Assembly: GCA_001936135.1 (NCBI GenBank) | Contig: CP012815.1 | Coordinates: 434,001 to 498,000, forward strand | Source: Saccharomycopsis fibuligera x Saccharomycopsis cf. fibuligera | Lineage: Eukaryota; Ascomycota; Saccharomycetes; Ascoideales; Saccharomycopsidaceae | Direction: 5' to 3' | DNA: 64,000 nucleotides | Shown: positions 33,907 to 44,150 of the stretch, one piece after another | How positions within the stretch are numbered: position 1 is the first letter of the stretch | Layout: each line of letters starts with the position of its first letter | Translations under genes and position numbers: made by a program | The notes under the pieces: model-generated | The model's input: only the letters and a program-made list of their open reading frames with translations | The model's database searches: none | What the model was told of the DNA's origin: nothing

Positions 33907-33917
33907 AATCAATATAC

Positions 33918-34013
33918 GGTCCCTTGGCCCAGTTGGTTAAGGCGTGGTGCTAATATTCAACCTGTAAGGGTAATGTTACGCCAAGATCAGCAGTTCGATC
34001 CTGCTAGGGACCA
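33918..34013 (+). tRNA. tRNA-Ile(AAT) with a 22-nt intron
   Basis: The acceptor stem GGTCCCT pairs with AGGGACC, with an A discriminator. The D arm contains TGGCCCAGTTGGTTAAGGC. The anticodon stem TGGTG/CGCCA holds CTAATA plus A (anticodon AAT), split by a 22-nt intron in the canonical position. The T arm contains AGTTCGATCCTGC. The gene is 96 nt, 74 after splicing. Confidence 0.94.
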
Positions 34014-34102
34014 ATTTTTTTTTCAAAATTTAATTCACGCTTTTGTTCTCTGAGATGATCTAACTAACATAATGACCCACAAAAACCAAAATATCAACCA
34101 TC

Positions 34103-34140
34103 TTAGACTAGAATCTCTCCTGTATTTATTTCAAATTTTA
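34103..34140 (+). repeat. Short R1 fragment
   Basis: TAGACTAGAATCTCTCCTGT and the following TTTATTTCAAAT match the start of the R1 block. It is 90 nt downstream of tRNA-Ile and adjacent to the duplicated nuclease-kinase unit. Confidence 0.55.
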
Positions 34141-34239
34141 ATAGTATTTTCTTTCACTTCTGCTCTACTTGCATGAGGACCAGCGAAAACATTGTGTACA
34201 TTCCATACTATACACGGTATCAATGCCAAAATATAACAA

Positions 34240-35717
34240 TCATCCACCCAACTTTGACCGCAAAATTCTCCAATAGTTGCAGTTCTCAATCTCATTCTTC
34301 ACAAGTGACCCAATCTCAATGTCAATAATTCTTCTCAAGGACCTGGTCTCTGGTAATATCCTCTCAAGTTTCTCATAGTCTTCAGCAAAATCAGCTTGGT
34401 TCTTTCTATTGTCGCTGTTGATTGGGTTCAGCAGCTCATCCAGCAGAGGCTTCGCACCCTTACCTCTGCCATTCCCATATACTTTGCTGAAACCAAAGTC
34501 TAGAAAGAAGACCTTATCAGGTTCGTCCCCCCGGTGCCCTAGCAAAACATTGGACCTGTTGATGTCTCTGTGGCTTACTCCCGCACAATGAATCCGGCAT
34601 AGTCCTACTAGAGCTGACTTTGCTATATCAATAAATGGCATCTTGCGCCTTGCGGGTCGAATGTGTTCCATTTGGATATATAGGGCGTTGAAGGGGATCT
34701 CTGCCACTGGTTTGTTCTCTAGTATGAACAACTGTTGCAACTTTTCTCTCTCATGAGTATCACCACCAGCTCTATCTTTCGTGCCTGTTGAGCCGGTTCC
34801 GGTTGCTTCACTAGTGTCAAATGTGCTAGCTGATCCGGCCGAACTTTTCCCACCCAGGTTTGCTTGTTTACGGGTTTCAGCAGCAGCAGCAGCAGCAGCA
34901 GAAGCAGCTTCAACTTTGCTCAAGAGTTGAGTGAAAACATCTCCAGAGTCCAAATAGCCAAACGAAACCACATTTGGAATACAGTCAACCTTGCAGAGGA
35001 GTAGCTGCTTATAAGTGGCCACCTCGTACTGGAAAAACAAGAAGCTTAAGCCCGCCTTCCTGATGGCATCGTTTCTGATAATATACTTGCTGTCCACCAT
35101 CAAGAAAGGATCGTAGCACTTGAGCACATGGTTGTCTACTTGCAACACCGTCGACCATCTTGTCCAAGGCTGCTTTCCGCTAATGATCTTTGGGACAACG
35201 TCGCCAAAACTGCTTGTTTGCAACCTCTGGAAGCTTAGACTTGCATCAGCAGCATTGGTCATCGTCAACTTGTCAACGTTCTCTTTTGCATCATTGGAGA
35301 TTATCTCCAGCAACCCGTAGTACTCCATGTCCAGCAGCTTGTCCGAGCCCGCCAAGCCCAAGAACTTTTCACAGACTATGGTCTCAAAGAAGGCCTTCTT
35401 TTGTCTCAACACTTGACAAACATGTGCTTTATCTATCTTGACCAACAAGTCAACCAACTCGTCTTGGGTTTTCTTGTTGATCCGAGTTTTGTCAAAATCA
35501 ACTTCTGCGTCAATGTCTGTGATGTCTGTGATTTGGAATGCTTCCAATAGAGCACCGCAAATGTTTTGTGTTGCACTCCAGCATACTGGGCATGATCAGC
35601 ACTTTGGTGCTCTTTGTCATCAGCAGCAGCTGCTGCTTTGTGTTTCTTTGCCGATGGAGCAGTCAGTTCACCTGAATCTAGGACCTGCTCTTGATCTCTC
35701 GAGGTACGTCGCGGCAT
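34240..35717 (-). pseudogene. Rearranged nuclease-kinase paralogue: nuclease part deleted, kinase part open
   Basis: This is a near-identical inverted copy of the gene at 54463-57090. The first 50-odd codons match (start MPRRTSRDQEQV). A deletion equivalent to 54624-55737 of the intact copy (1114 nt, ending in a CA-type microhomology) then removes the whole nuclease region and shifts the frame. Downstream the original frame is restored for the rest of the gene. Its first ATG lies at 35328, giving 362 residues that include the kinase Lys, Glu, HRD and DFG motifs intact. Other differences are a 9-nt insertion (ITDITDID), a shorter Ala run, and a few substitutions. It is either a dying copy or a functional kinase-only protein; I cannot decide from sequence. 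About 170 nt upstream and about 55 nt downstream are also shared with the intact copy. Confidence 0.85.
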
Positions 35718-36000
35718 TGGGTTGAGCTAATCTTTGAGGTGGTATTTCTTTGATAACCAGTACTTTGGGTGCAGCTTTCTCTGTATTATGTCCGATGAGC
35801 TGAAGGAAAAGACAAAGCGATTCCTCGGACGAAGACTGCATACACCTGCATGTAAGCGATGGACTATAAAACCGTTGCACTGGACTATAACTAATCCAGT
35901 TATTTCCTCTTCAGGCAAAGACTTCCCAGGAGATACTTGTTCTAGCGCAGCACCTTCATTGTCAGCAAGTAACCGAAAGATAATCAACTTCACGGGCGAT

Positions 36001-36087
36001 AATAGCAGGAAGCCCTTACAGCCATTTCCGGGAATTGACGGTTCTCCGTACAGGTTTTATTTCAGGTTATATCCGCACTTGAGTTAA
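36001..36087 (+). pseudogene. LINE reverse-transcriptase fragment beside the truncated nuclease-kinase copy
   Basis: The translation contains PGIDGSPYRFYFRLYPHL followed by a stop. It aligns with PGIDGFSYKFYSKLYPQL of the LINE at 33190-33250. It starts roughly 110 nt beyond the end of the duplicated nuclease-kinase unit. Confidence 0.7.
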
Positions 36088-36695
36088 TGCAATTCCAAAG
36101 CTACGGAAAGATGGAACCGATATCAAAAATCGGCTTGGTTTCATATCAAACCACCAGTAGGATGCTTTCATTTGAGCAACAAAACAGACATTTGACATTT
36201 TGATTGAGCGAGTAAAGCACAAAAAGCTTATAGAATAAGTAAAACTTGGAAAAAGAGGCATATCCTCGTCTTCACATATTTAGAATAATAACAACTAAAC
36301 TATATTATATATATGCTGCATAGGTAGTTTTAAAATATTACATCTTTTGCCAACTATATATGTACATAAAGATTAAACTTCTGCCAAAAAAGGGTCTTGT
36401 TGCGGTTACCAGTCCATTCTTTAAGTGATAAATTGTTACATCAAGAAAAGCTAGTCTGTGAACAAAAAAAATAAATAAAAAATACCATTAAAAGAAAATT
36501 TGACAAGATAAGACGAAATCAGCCTCAAATTCAGAGGTTTAATAAGCTTTCAAATCTTTTATTCAATTGCACAAAAGATTGATACAAAATCACTAGAGAG
36601 ACATTGTTCAAGCTACACTAAATGCATGAAGACATTGATTGAAAATTTATGATCATTTTAACTTAAAGAACATATATATAAGTAAACATTTTATT
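36088..36695. other. Intergenic region 3' of the F-box gene
   Basis: A 0.6-kb AT-rich stretch. Around 36285-36340 a weak echo of the R1 tail (ACTAAACTATATTATATATATGC) is visible. No gene is supported. Confidence 0.5.
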
Positions 36696-38918
36696 TCACA
36701 CATTAAAAAACCGATATTCACTCTTCACAATATCATCAAACCATTCATTTGTCCCCTCTCTGGGCATCACCTCAATATCACTAACCACCAAAGATGAGGC
36801 AGAAGAATAAGACGATAAAGATATGGGAAAAGTAGATGACAGTGTTGCCAAGGTGCTATTGCTGAATAATCGTTTAACTTCAAACAAGCAATCATTAATC
36901 CTTATGAATTTTAAATTATTGTTATTTTTAGCTAGTTGAATAGCTATATGTTGAACTTTGAACCAATTGTCAAAAATGCCAGCGTGCGCAACTTGCAATG
37001 CCATATTTGGCCTGCCTCCTGCCCCTGGGCCAAAAATGTCCATATATTGTAACCGATTCAAAGTAAGAGCATTATTATTATTATTATTATTATTTTGATT
37101 GTTATTAGATTTAGCATTCATTAAAAATTGAATAAATGAGTTATTCAATGCATGACAAAAAAACCGAAGACTCTGCAACCGTTTGAAAAGCTTCAAATTG
37201 TGCTGAAAATGATCTTGATTAATCAATTCATTTCTGTCAGTGGCAATCATGGTGGTATTAAATCCCGGTTTAATTTCTCTTTTTAAATCTACAGAGAGTG
37301 CTGCAAGGTTATGGAAACTGTGTGAAAGAGTATGCAAAAAGTTGCCAATGTACTCGTTCAAGCTTGTAATGATCCTTGCTTGTTTCATATTCCAACGGAT
37401 AGTTACGTTTAAATGCTGCAATTTGCCGTGTCTGGGAAGATTAGAAATGAAGGAAATTACTGAATCCTTGAGACATTCTTTATAATCAATGACTAAGGTT
37501 TGCAAGTTAATTAGCTTGTTAGCTTTAATTGTTGGCTTTTTGGCGAATTTCTCTTGTCTTGACAAAATATCCAAAAATCCTGGCTTTAACTGGGATATTA
37601 GCAAATCACGATTTTGAGTGAAAAAATTGTTACCGCTAGTATCAAAATCGGTTAGTTGAAACTCTGATATTTTTTCAAGTTTAAGAATACGTAACGTGGT
37701 CAAGTCTATGCAATTTAAAAGTAAGAAAGCTTGAGACGGAATCACCAAAAACCCATAGAATGTCAACTTGGTCAATTTTTGCATCTTAATTTGTGCTTCA
37801 AGCATAGGCTTGAACAAGTTGGTTAGAATATGCACATCAATCAAGTTATTATTATCATTCGAGACTCTAGGTGAATCATTAATTAAAATGTTGGATAAAG
37901 TTGAATCTGAGTTAAAAAGGTTTGAGTTATTGTAAATCTCCAAAGTCTTGAAACTAGAAAGAGTGTTTCCCGATACGATCAAGCTTTTGAAAATGTAATA
38001 CAAAATCAAGCTATTATGATGGTTGTTGTCAAAATTTAGAGACAACGATAGATACTGTAACCGAGGAAATGCAAATAAGTGTTTGAAATCGCCTAATGGA
38101 AGATCGGGGATAGTGTATTGTTGTAAGTCAGATTGAGCTAAATCTAATGATAATGACAATGAAGTAATTTGATCAGCATTGAAATTTTGTACAATGCGGT
38201 TTATTGGGAATGATGTGAGTTTTAGATTAATCGCCACTTGATTCAAGTTTACCAATTTTGAGAAAAGACCATCATTAATCAAGTTTTTCAATTCATAATT
38301 CAAGAAATCCTGAGGAATATTAATAAAGAAAATCCTTTTTATTTCTCTTGAGTTTTCCTCGTTCAAATTATTAAATAAAGACCTTATTCTGAAGCTAGTC
38401 TTGATGAAGGTTGGCGATAACTGTTTATCATTTTGTTGAGCCATGTTTATCATTTCTTTATTAAACTCACTATAATTAGCATCCACAATTATGTAGCTCC
38501 ATATTCGCGGTTTCACAATATTGTACATGTAGGAACATGACAACAACAAACTCAAGCAATCGTTTTGATCCAATTCATGTGTAACTTTTTCAATTATTTC
38601 TGGTGGTAGTTTGAGCAATTCGAAAAGTACTACTGACTCGCCGCTGCTGCTGTTGTTGCTGCTGCTTGTGGTGCTATGAACGCTCTTGTAGCTGTTCGTC
38701 CAGCAAAAGTTGACAGAACTTGACGACGAATTCATTGAAGTTGCTGCTAATGATGAAAAAATTGCTGGCGATGAGGCTGTTACTGTTGATGCAGAGGCAG
38801 CATTATAGTTGTGGTTGTTGTTATTGTTTGAGCAGTCCAAGTATGAAAAGTCAATTAGGTGGTTGGTGTCTAATAATGGATTACCAAAATATCCCACTGG
38901 AGCATCCAAATTCACCAT
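36696..38918 (-). CDS. F-box protein with leucine-rich-repeat-like body
   Basis: The 740-residue protein has about 100 residues of Ser/Asn-rich N-terminus, then LLKLPPEIIEKVTHELDQNDCLSLLLSCSYMYNIVKPRIW (about 100-140), a good F-box. The long body has regularly spaced Leu and Ile and phrases such as LQYLSLSLNF, LTKLTFYGF and LQTLVIDYKE, as in LRR proteins. It should act as a substrate adaptor in an SCF ubiquitin ligase. A 21-nt Asn-coding run of TTA triplets on the plus strand (37077-37096) codes a poly-Asn stretch. A second F-box-like gene is at 3653-5269. No named orthologue is assigned. Confidence 0.7.
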   Translation of the reverse strand: MVNLDAPVGYFGNPLLDTNHLIDFSYLDCSNNNNNHNYNAASASTVTASSPAIFSSLAATSMNSSSSSVNFCWTNSYKSVHSTTSSSNNSSSGESVVLFELLKLPPEIIEKVTHELDQNDCLSLLLSCSYMYNIVKPRIWSYIIVDANYSEFNKEMINMAQQNDKQLSPTFIKTSFRIRSLFNNLNEENSREIKRIFFINIPQDFLNYELKNLINDGLFSKLVNLNQVAINLKLTSFPINRIVQNFNADQITSLSLSLDLAQSDLQQYTIPDLPLGDFKHLFAFPRLQYLSLSLNFDNNHHNSLILYYIFKSLIVSGNTLSSFKTLEIYNNSNLFNSDSTLSNILINDSPRVSNDNNNLIDVHILTNLFKPMLEAQIKMQKLTKLTFYGFLVIPSQAFLLLNCIDLTTLRILKLEKISEFQLTDFDTSGNNFFTQNRDLLISQLKPGFLDILSRQEKFAKKPTIKANKLINLQTLVIDYKECLKDSVISFISNLPRHGKLQHLNVTIRWNMKQARIITSLNEYIGNFLHTLSHSFHNLAALSVDLKREIKPGFNTTMIATDRNELINQDHFQHNLKLFKRLQSLRFFCHALNNSFIQFLMNAKSNNNQNNNNNNNNALTLNRLQYMDIFGPGAGGRPNMALQVAHAGIFDNWFKVQHIAIQLAKNNNNLKFIRINDCLFEVKRLFSNSTLATLSSTFPISLSSYSSASSLVVSDIEVMPREGTNEWFDDIVKSEYRFFNV

Positions 38919-40135
38919 TATTTTGTAAAGCCTGCTTGCTGGTTTGTTGACTTTTTTATTTTTTTATATTTTTTCTTTCTTGATATTGCTAATATAGTAT
39001 GGTAGCGTGCCGTATCCTATCACAATGAGTGCATTTCCTTGATCTCAAGTTTGTGTGATGGAGGTATAGATATGACTATACGAGTTTTTGTTGCTTGATC
39101 TGCAGTCAAAAAAAAAAAAAAAAAAAGATAAAAAATAAAAATAAAATAAGATAAAATAAGATAAAATAAGATAAAATAAGATAAAATAAAGGTTGGAATT
39201 CAAAAGCAAAATTAGTGATGATCCAGATACAGACTTGAAGTCCTTGAGGTTCAACTTTATATAAAAAGCATGCCAGTATACAGAATACATTCAATAAAAG
39301 TTAACCCCCCACAATTCACAAGTTCACTTGTGCTTCGAGATCTAACTAAGTTTGGTGCTAGCTAACGCAAAACCAGGCGGTACAAAAGGAGCCTTGACTG
39401 ATTTAATTTAATAGAGCAATAAATTTGACCCCCTGCTGTATACGCACAATAATCCAATTTTTATCATAGGCTATAACACGCTATATTCTGATTATGGCAA
39501 ATAATAGCTGCTGCTGCTGCTGCAACCTCGGCGAATGGGTTATGACAATAACGATGACGAAAAGGGGGTGAAGCTTCTTTAGTTCGCAAAAAAAAAAAAA
39601 AAAAAAAATACAAAAAGATGGAGAAAGTGAAGAGCGAGTGCAGAACGTGGCGACCAGAAGTAGATCAAAGAGCAGCCAAGAGAAGGAAATTACTGGAAAT
39701 ACTATACTAAGTCACTCATATAAGTAGGAAGAAGAAAGCAGCCTGTGATGATGAAGAGCACCATCCCTTGCCTTATCGCATCGCGTCTCATGTCATCTCA
39801 TCTCTTCTGTCTTGTCATTTTTGTTCTTTTTCATCATGTGGCACTGATTTCGGAGAGGCGTAAGTGCGTGTAGTAGAAAATGAACAGTCTTTGGCGTGTA
39901 TGTCAGCTGCTGCACTATGGTGCATAGAGGTACTCAACATGCAGACAAAGCTTACAATAACGAGAGATATACTACCATAAATGGAGAGAATAGCATAAAC
40001 ATTAGCAAATTAAAACAAAGCATAAACAACAAAGAACGAGATGCGTTAAAAAAGATCAAACAAAAAATTAACAAGGAGGAATACATATACGTATATAATG
40101 AAAAAAAAAAAAAAATCTAAGCAAAGTTCAACGAC
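38919..40135. other. Intergenic region upstream of the F-box gene, 3' of the permease
   Basis: A 1.2-kb gap. It contains a 10-nt tandem repeat (ATAAAATAAG units, about five copies) at 39138-39190, preceded by an A-run, and a second A-run at 39589-39608. No gene is supported. Confidence 0.6.
39138..39190. repeat. 10-nt tandem repeat (ATAAAATAAG), about five copies
   Basis: Near-perfect tandem units, about 220 nt upstream of the F-box gene start codon. Confidence 0.85.
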
Positions 40136-41875
40136 TCACTTCTTATCATGTACTGAGACTGCAACCTCTTGCACCGAGTTATCTCCGTTACTTGCACTAT
40201 CATTGCCAATATATCTTCCGTTGTCGTCATGTTCAGCGTCAAACTTTGCGACTTCAGCTGTTGGTACTTTGACAACAGTATGGCCAGTTTCTCCATTTTC
40301 CAAAGTGAAGTGAATTGTTCTGTGTTCGTAATGGAAAAAGTATGGCAACACTTTAGCCCAAATGTAATAGTAAAGTACGCAAAGTGACAAGATCCCCACG
40401 CAAACAATGGCATAAGTAGCATAAAAGAACGAAACGTCACTACCCTTTAGAGATCCATCAGCTGGAGGCACCCAAGCCATAGCGATAACAAATGCATAAA
40501 ACAAGATAATAATTACCAAGATTGGTAATGGCACTTTCCAGCCATTGTAACCCAACCCTTGCTGCTTTCTTTGCCTTCTGACCAACAATAGCCCCACCAC
40601 CAATAACAATTTGAAAATGTAGCCGGAATATGAACCGATATCGACAATGACATTATAAGCGTCACCAGGAGGAGGAGCCACAGAGACAACGACATTAACT
40701 AACCAAGTGAAAAAAATTGGAACTAATGGGGTGCCCCAAGGCTTGGTGGTGGCCCATAATCTAGAAAATGGAAGCACCCCTTGTCTACCGCACTCTCTTA
40801 AGGACCTAGAATGACCAACAACCGCGGCTAACAAATGGCCAAGGGAACTAAGAGCCACAAGGGCATCAAGGGCAGAAGTAGCAGATTTTGTGCCAAACAC
40901 TTTTTGGAAATACAATGATGCGATTAATGTGCCGCCGTTTCTGATTTCTTCCACGCTTCCTATACCGGCGTAAAATGCAGTAATAATCAAGATGTAAAGC
41001 ACAAACACGAAAAAAATGACAAACGGAATAAAGTATCTGAATAGCGTCTTTGTTTGTTTTGGGTGTGATTCGCCAACCATGGCAAAAACGTATTGTGTAC
41101 CGCCATAAGAAAACGAAACTTTGATAATAGCATTAGAAATAGCGTTACCATCAGTAGTGGTGCCTTCCCATGCGTTTTTAAAAATAGAATGAGGGTCAGA
41201 GACTCTGGTGCCGCCGCCAAGCACCACGAAGCCAGAAATGATGATGAATAACATGAAGACCACTTTAACAAATCCTAAAAGATTGGATAATCTCAAAGTC
41301 CAACGGGTATTGAAAGCAGACATCAAGGCGGCAAAAGTTAAAGCAGCTACACCAATACCTCTTTGATTCCAAGCACTGGTCTCGGCACCGGCAGCTTTCA
41401 ACACATATGTACCAAATGCCACTGCAGAAGAATTCAAGAATGAAAGAATGACGGAAACTGCAGCATAGGTGGTAGGCACCAAGAAGTCTGGTTTAGGGTA
41501 AGCCTGTTCCAAGTAAGCGACATCACCACCGGATCTTTTGCTAAAGTAGGTGACATATTCAATATAAACAAACACTTCAAATAATGCAATTAAAAACCCA
41601 GAAACCCAAAGCACATAAGAGGCCCCGATCGAGTTGATGGACTTGATGATGCTGCCGGGGGTCAAAAAAATACCGGTACCGATGATACCGGTGATGACGG
41701 TATAAAAGGCAGTGACATAGTCCAAGTTGTAACCAAGCGGATTTTCCTGCTCCACTGGAGCGCCAATGTTATTTTGAGCATCTGATGCGTTATCCGAGGA
41801 TTCTTCCGCATCGTAGTGATATTCTTGTTTGCGGCTACCTAGCACAGGCTCAAAGACCCTAGAAACTATGTTCAT
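40136..41875 (-). CDS. Methionine-permease-like amino-acid transporter (LAT family)
   Basis: The 579-residue protein has about 12 hydrophobic segments. Early TM1 reads VITGIIGTGIFLTPGSI, the broken-helix signature of APC/LAT transporters. Further family phrases are WNQRGIGVAALTF, ALSSLGHLLAAVVGHSRSLRECGRQGVLPFS and APPPGDAYNVIVDI, which match the Mup1/Mup3 methionine permeases. Hydrophilic N- and C-terminal tails should face the cytosol. Two CAACTGTGG motifs, close to the Met31/Met32 core, lie 0.8-1.1 kb upstream and would fit control by sulphur supply. It may be one of several MUP paralogues, so no symbol is given. Specificity for methionine or cysteine is inferred from the family. Confidence 0.85.
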   Translation of the reverse strand: MNIVSRVFEPVLGSRKQEYHYDAEESSDNASDAQNNIGAPVEQENPLGYNLDYVTAFYTVITGIIGTGIFLTPGSIIKSINSIGASYVLWVSGFLIALFEVFVYIEYVTYFSKRSGGDVAYLEQAYPKPDFLVPTTYAAVSVILSFLNSSAVAFGTYVLKAAGAETSAWNQRGIGVAALTFAALMSAFNTRWTLRLSNLLGFVKVVFMLFIIISGFVVLGGGTRVSDPHSIFKNAWEGTTTDGNAISNAIIKVSFSYGGTQYVFAMVGESHPKQTKTLFRYFIPFVIFFVFVLYILIITAFYAGIGSVEEIRNGGTLIASLYFQKVFGTKSATSALDALVALSSLGHLLAAVVGHSRSLRECGRQGVLPFSRLWATTKPWGTPLVPIFFTWLVNVVVSVAPPPGDAYNVIVDIGSYSGYIFKLLLVVGLLLVRRQRKQQGLGYNGWKVPLPILVIIILFYAFVIAMAWVPPADGSLKGSDVSFFYATYAIVCVGILSLCVLYYYIWAKVLPYFFHYEHRTIHFTLENGETGHTVVKVPTAEVAKFDAEHDDNGRYIGNDSASNGDNSVQEVAVSVHDKK

Positions 41876-42095
41876 GATTGGTGATAAATTCTATTAATTA
41901 AGTGCAAGCGCGAGTAAGATCTAGAAACGACAGGATAGAGAAAAACACCAAAAAGAGGAAGAAAGTAAAGGAAGAAAAGGGTCCTCATAATGGAAAGAGA
42001 GAGGATCTGCAAGACCTTTTATAACTTTTGCTAAAAAGAAAGGGGATAAGCCTTCAAATTATTTGCCATTTAAAGAATTTACAACTCTCTCTTTT

Positions 42096-42127
<32 letters not shown>

Positions 42128-42705
42128 CCATTCACCGATAAGTGTGTGTGATTAGTGAATAAACAATCGACAACAGACATGTCTCTCCGAGGAGATTTTG
42201 GCTGGCCGCATGCGTCTGCAGCGACTGCGGCAGCCACACTGCCAAACCGTGCCGGCGTCCAAAAAGTTGAGAGAAGAGAGGTGTTAGTAAAAAGCCAAAG
42301 CAAGGCGAAAGCGTTACAGGACAGAACTGGCAGCAGCGGCAGAGCCGTTTGCTCAGTTGTTGTTGGGAGGAGGTGAAATAGTGATATTGTGAAAACAAAG
42401 ATGATACAGTCCATGATTTGAAAAAACCGTCTTTAGTGGCATGTCAAACAGCATAACCAACCCTAAAGCACCCAAAATGGGGACTGCAATAGCTCGAGGT
42501 CCATAATAATCGCAATTAGCACGGCTCGCTAAAAATGGTTAGCGATGGGCCTCAAAAGGATTTGGTTGCTGCTGCGGTGTTCAAGGCTCGCAGGCAACTT
42601 TTTGAAGGGTGGTGCACTAGTCTACCGCGTGCTTAGAGCCGTAGACCGCTGTCCACCTGGAACCCTAATGCTTGGCTATATTGGTGTTGTAATACGTTGG
42701 TAGTG

Positions 42706-42714
42706 CAACTGTGG
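42706..42714 (+). promoter_or_regulatory. Met31/32-like motif CAACTGTGG
   Basis: One of two identical nonamers upstream of the methionine-permease-like gene; the known core is AAACTGTGG. Motif evidence only. Confidence 0.35.
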
Positions 42715-42937
42715 ATACCGTGTGTCTGTGTATATGCATGGTAGCAGCAGTGTTGAAAATGGATCGCGCAATTGCGAGCTTTCGCTTGGTTGGGCTCGCG
42801 GCTGTTGCAATGTCACACGCAGTGGCTCAACTGTGTGAAATCATAATTTTCCCATGACGATCCCGCGCAATACCATTGGCTCTCTCCAGTGGCTTCCCTG
42901 TCAAAACGGCTTTTGTGCTTTAGAACACCGAATGTGC

Positions 42938-42946
42938 CAACTGTGG
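42938..42946 (+). promoter_or_regulatory. Second Met31/32-like motif CAACTGTGG
   Basis: The same nonamer as at 42706, 1.06 kb upstream of the permease start codon and 0.87 kb upstream of the small mitochondrial gene. Motif evidence only. Confidence 0.35.
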
Positions 42947-43811
42947 TTATTTTGCCGAGTCACAATGTTTTTTTTTTTTTTTTTTTTTTTTTCACTTTTT
43001 AGTTTTCGCCACAAGACTGTTTTATCAGCAAATCTTGATTTCTGTTGTTGTCCGTCGATGGACCCTGGCGCACCTCTATCGTGGCTATCTATATGCAGCC
43101 GGCACTGGCTGTTGGCAGCTGCAAACTGCCGTGAGAAACTGCGTTTCCGTGCGACACGCACATGACTCTTCGGCCGAAGCGGATTCTTGTTTGATTACAA
43201 AGCATATACATAATCACAATATTACATAATCTCTTACACAGCGCTTCGAGTCACGAGCCCTGCTTTGGCCGGACCCGATTAGGGGGGCCGGGCAACCGGA
43301 GAGGCGCGCTTTCCGTCTGCCGCCGGCTGTCTCCCAATTATCGCTGCGCTTTTTTGGTGAGTTTTGCCAGTTCTTAAAAAACAAAAAACAAGTGGAGTGA
43401 GTGTCTGTCACTCTGCTGATATACTACTACTACACAGTCCCAAAAACTCAATTAGTCAATCAACCCCAGAAACAGTCATCAGTATCCCCAGCTTTTTTTA
43501 CTTTTTTTTTTTTTTAAAAAAAAGACTTACTGCTCTACTCTAGTCAATTGACATCCACCCGTCTCTTTATTGATACATCTTTTCGTCTTTGCAAAGTCAA
43601 CTGAAGTACTCAAGTTGTTCCATATTGCTCTTATCAGATCTTAATAAAAGTTACTTGTTGTGCCTTTTTTTACGCTCACGCCTTCTGATCAAACCGAAAT
43701 CCAGCGCAACCCAACCCGCACTTTTCTACAACTTTATCTATCCAATTGAGTCATATCATCTCAGTCCGATTTACCAATAACAATATATCAACAAAAAGAA
43801 AAAAAAATACA

Positions 43812-44150
43812 ATGTTTAGAAGTCAGCAAATACTACGCTCCGCTATAAGACGCACGTACGCCACCACCGCTACTGCTGCTCCATCTGCCAGCACTGCTGC
43901 CAGCACTGCTGCCGGCACTGCCGCCAATGCCGCAGCTCCAGTGAGAAAACCTCGCAGAATTGGTGCTTTTAGAGGCGGATTTTTGGGCTTTTTGCTCGGT
44001 GTTTCCATAACCGGTTTTGGTTCTTATTACTACTTGATTGACGAATATAGAGCCGCTAACAGAGCTATTGTTGGTGATGTTTTAGCCTTGGAAAAGACTA
44101 TTGGCTCATTGGAAGAACATGTTCGTTTGTTGGAAAGTAAGGTCAAATAA
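43812..44150 (+). CDS. Small mitochondrial membrane protein of unknown function
   Basis: The 112-residue protein starts at the first ATG (43812). The N-terminus MFRSQQILRSAIRRTYATTA is Arg-rich and amphipathic, with an RTYA-type cleavage context, typical of a mitochondrial presequence. An Ala/Thr-rich linker and KPRRIGAFRG follow. Then comes one membrane segment with glycine spacing (GGFLGFLLGVSITGFGSYYYL) and a short C-terminal coiled coil (VLALEKTIGSLEEHVRLLESK). This suggests a single-pass inner-membrane protein with a coiled-coil domain. I do not recognise a named family member. Confidence 0.8.
   Translation: MFRSQQILRSAIRRTYATTATAAPSASTAASTAAGTAANAAAPVRKPRRIGAFRGGFLGFLLGVSITGFGSYYYLIDEYRAANRAIVGDVLALEKTIGSLEEHVRLLESKVK

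Larger units (their letters stand above)
41876..43811. promoter_or_regulatory. Divergent upstream region of the permease and the small mitochondrial gene
   Basis: A 1.9-kb region. It contains T-runs at 42099-42127 and 42967-42991 and two CAACTGTGG motifs (42706-42714 and 42938-42946). It is locally more GC-rich around 42200-43350 than the flanks. Short open frames here lack recognisable features. Confidence 0.55.

Noticed and set aside
35329-35547. Upstream part of the kinase-only frame as coding start
   Set aside because: The frame is open here but begins with TTG after the deletion junction; the first ATG is at 35328.
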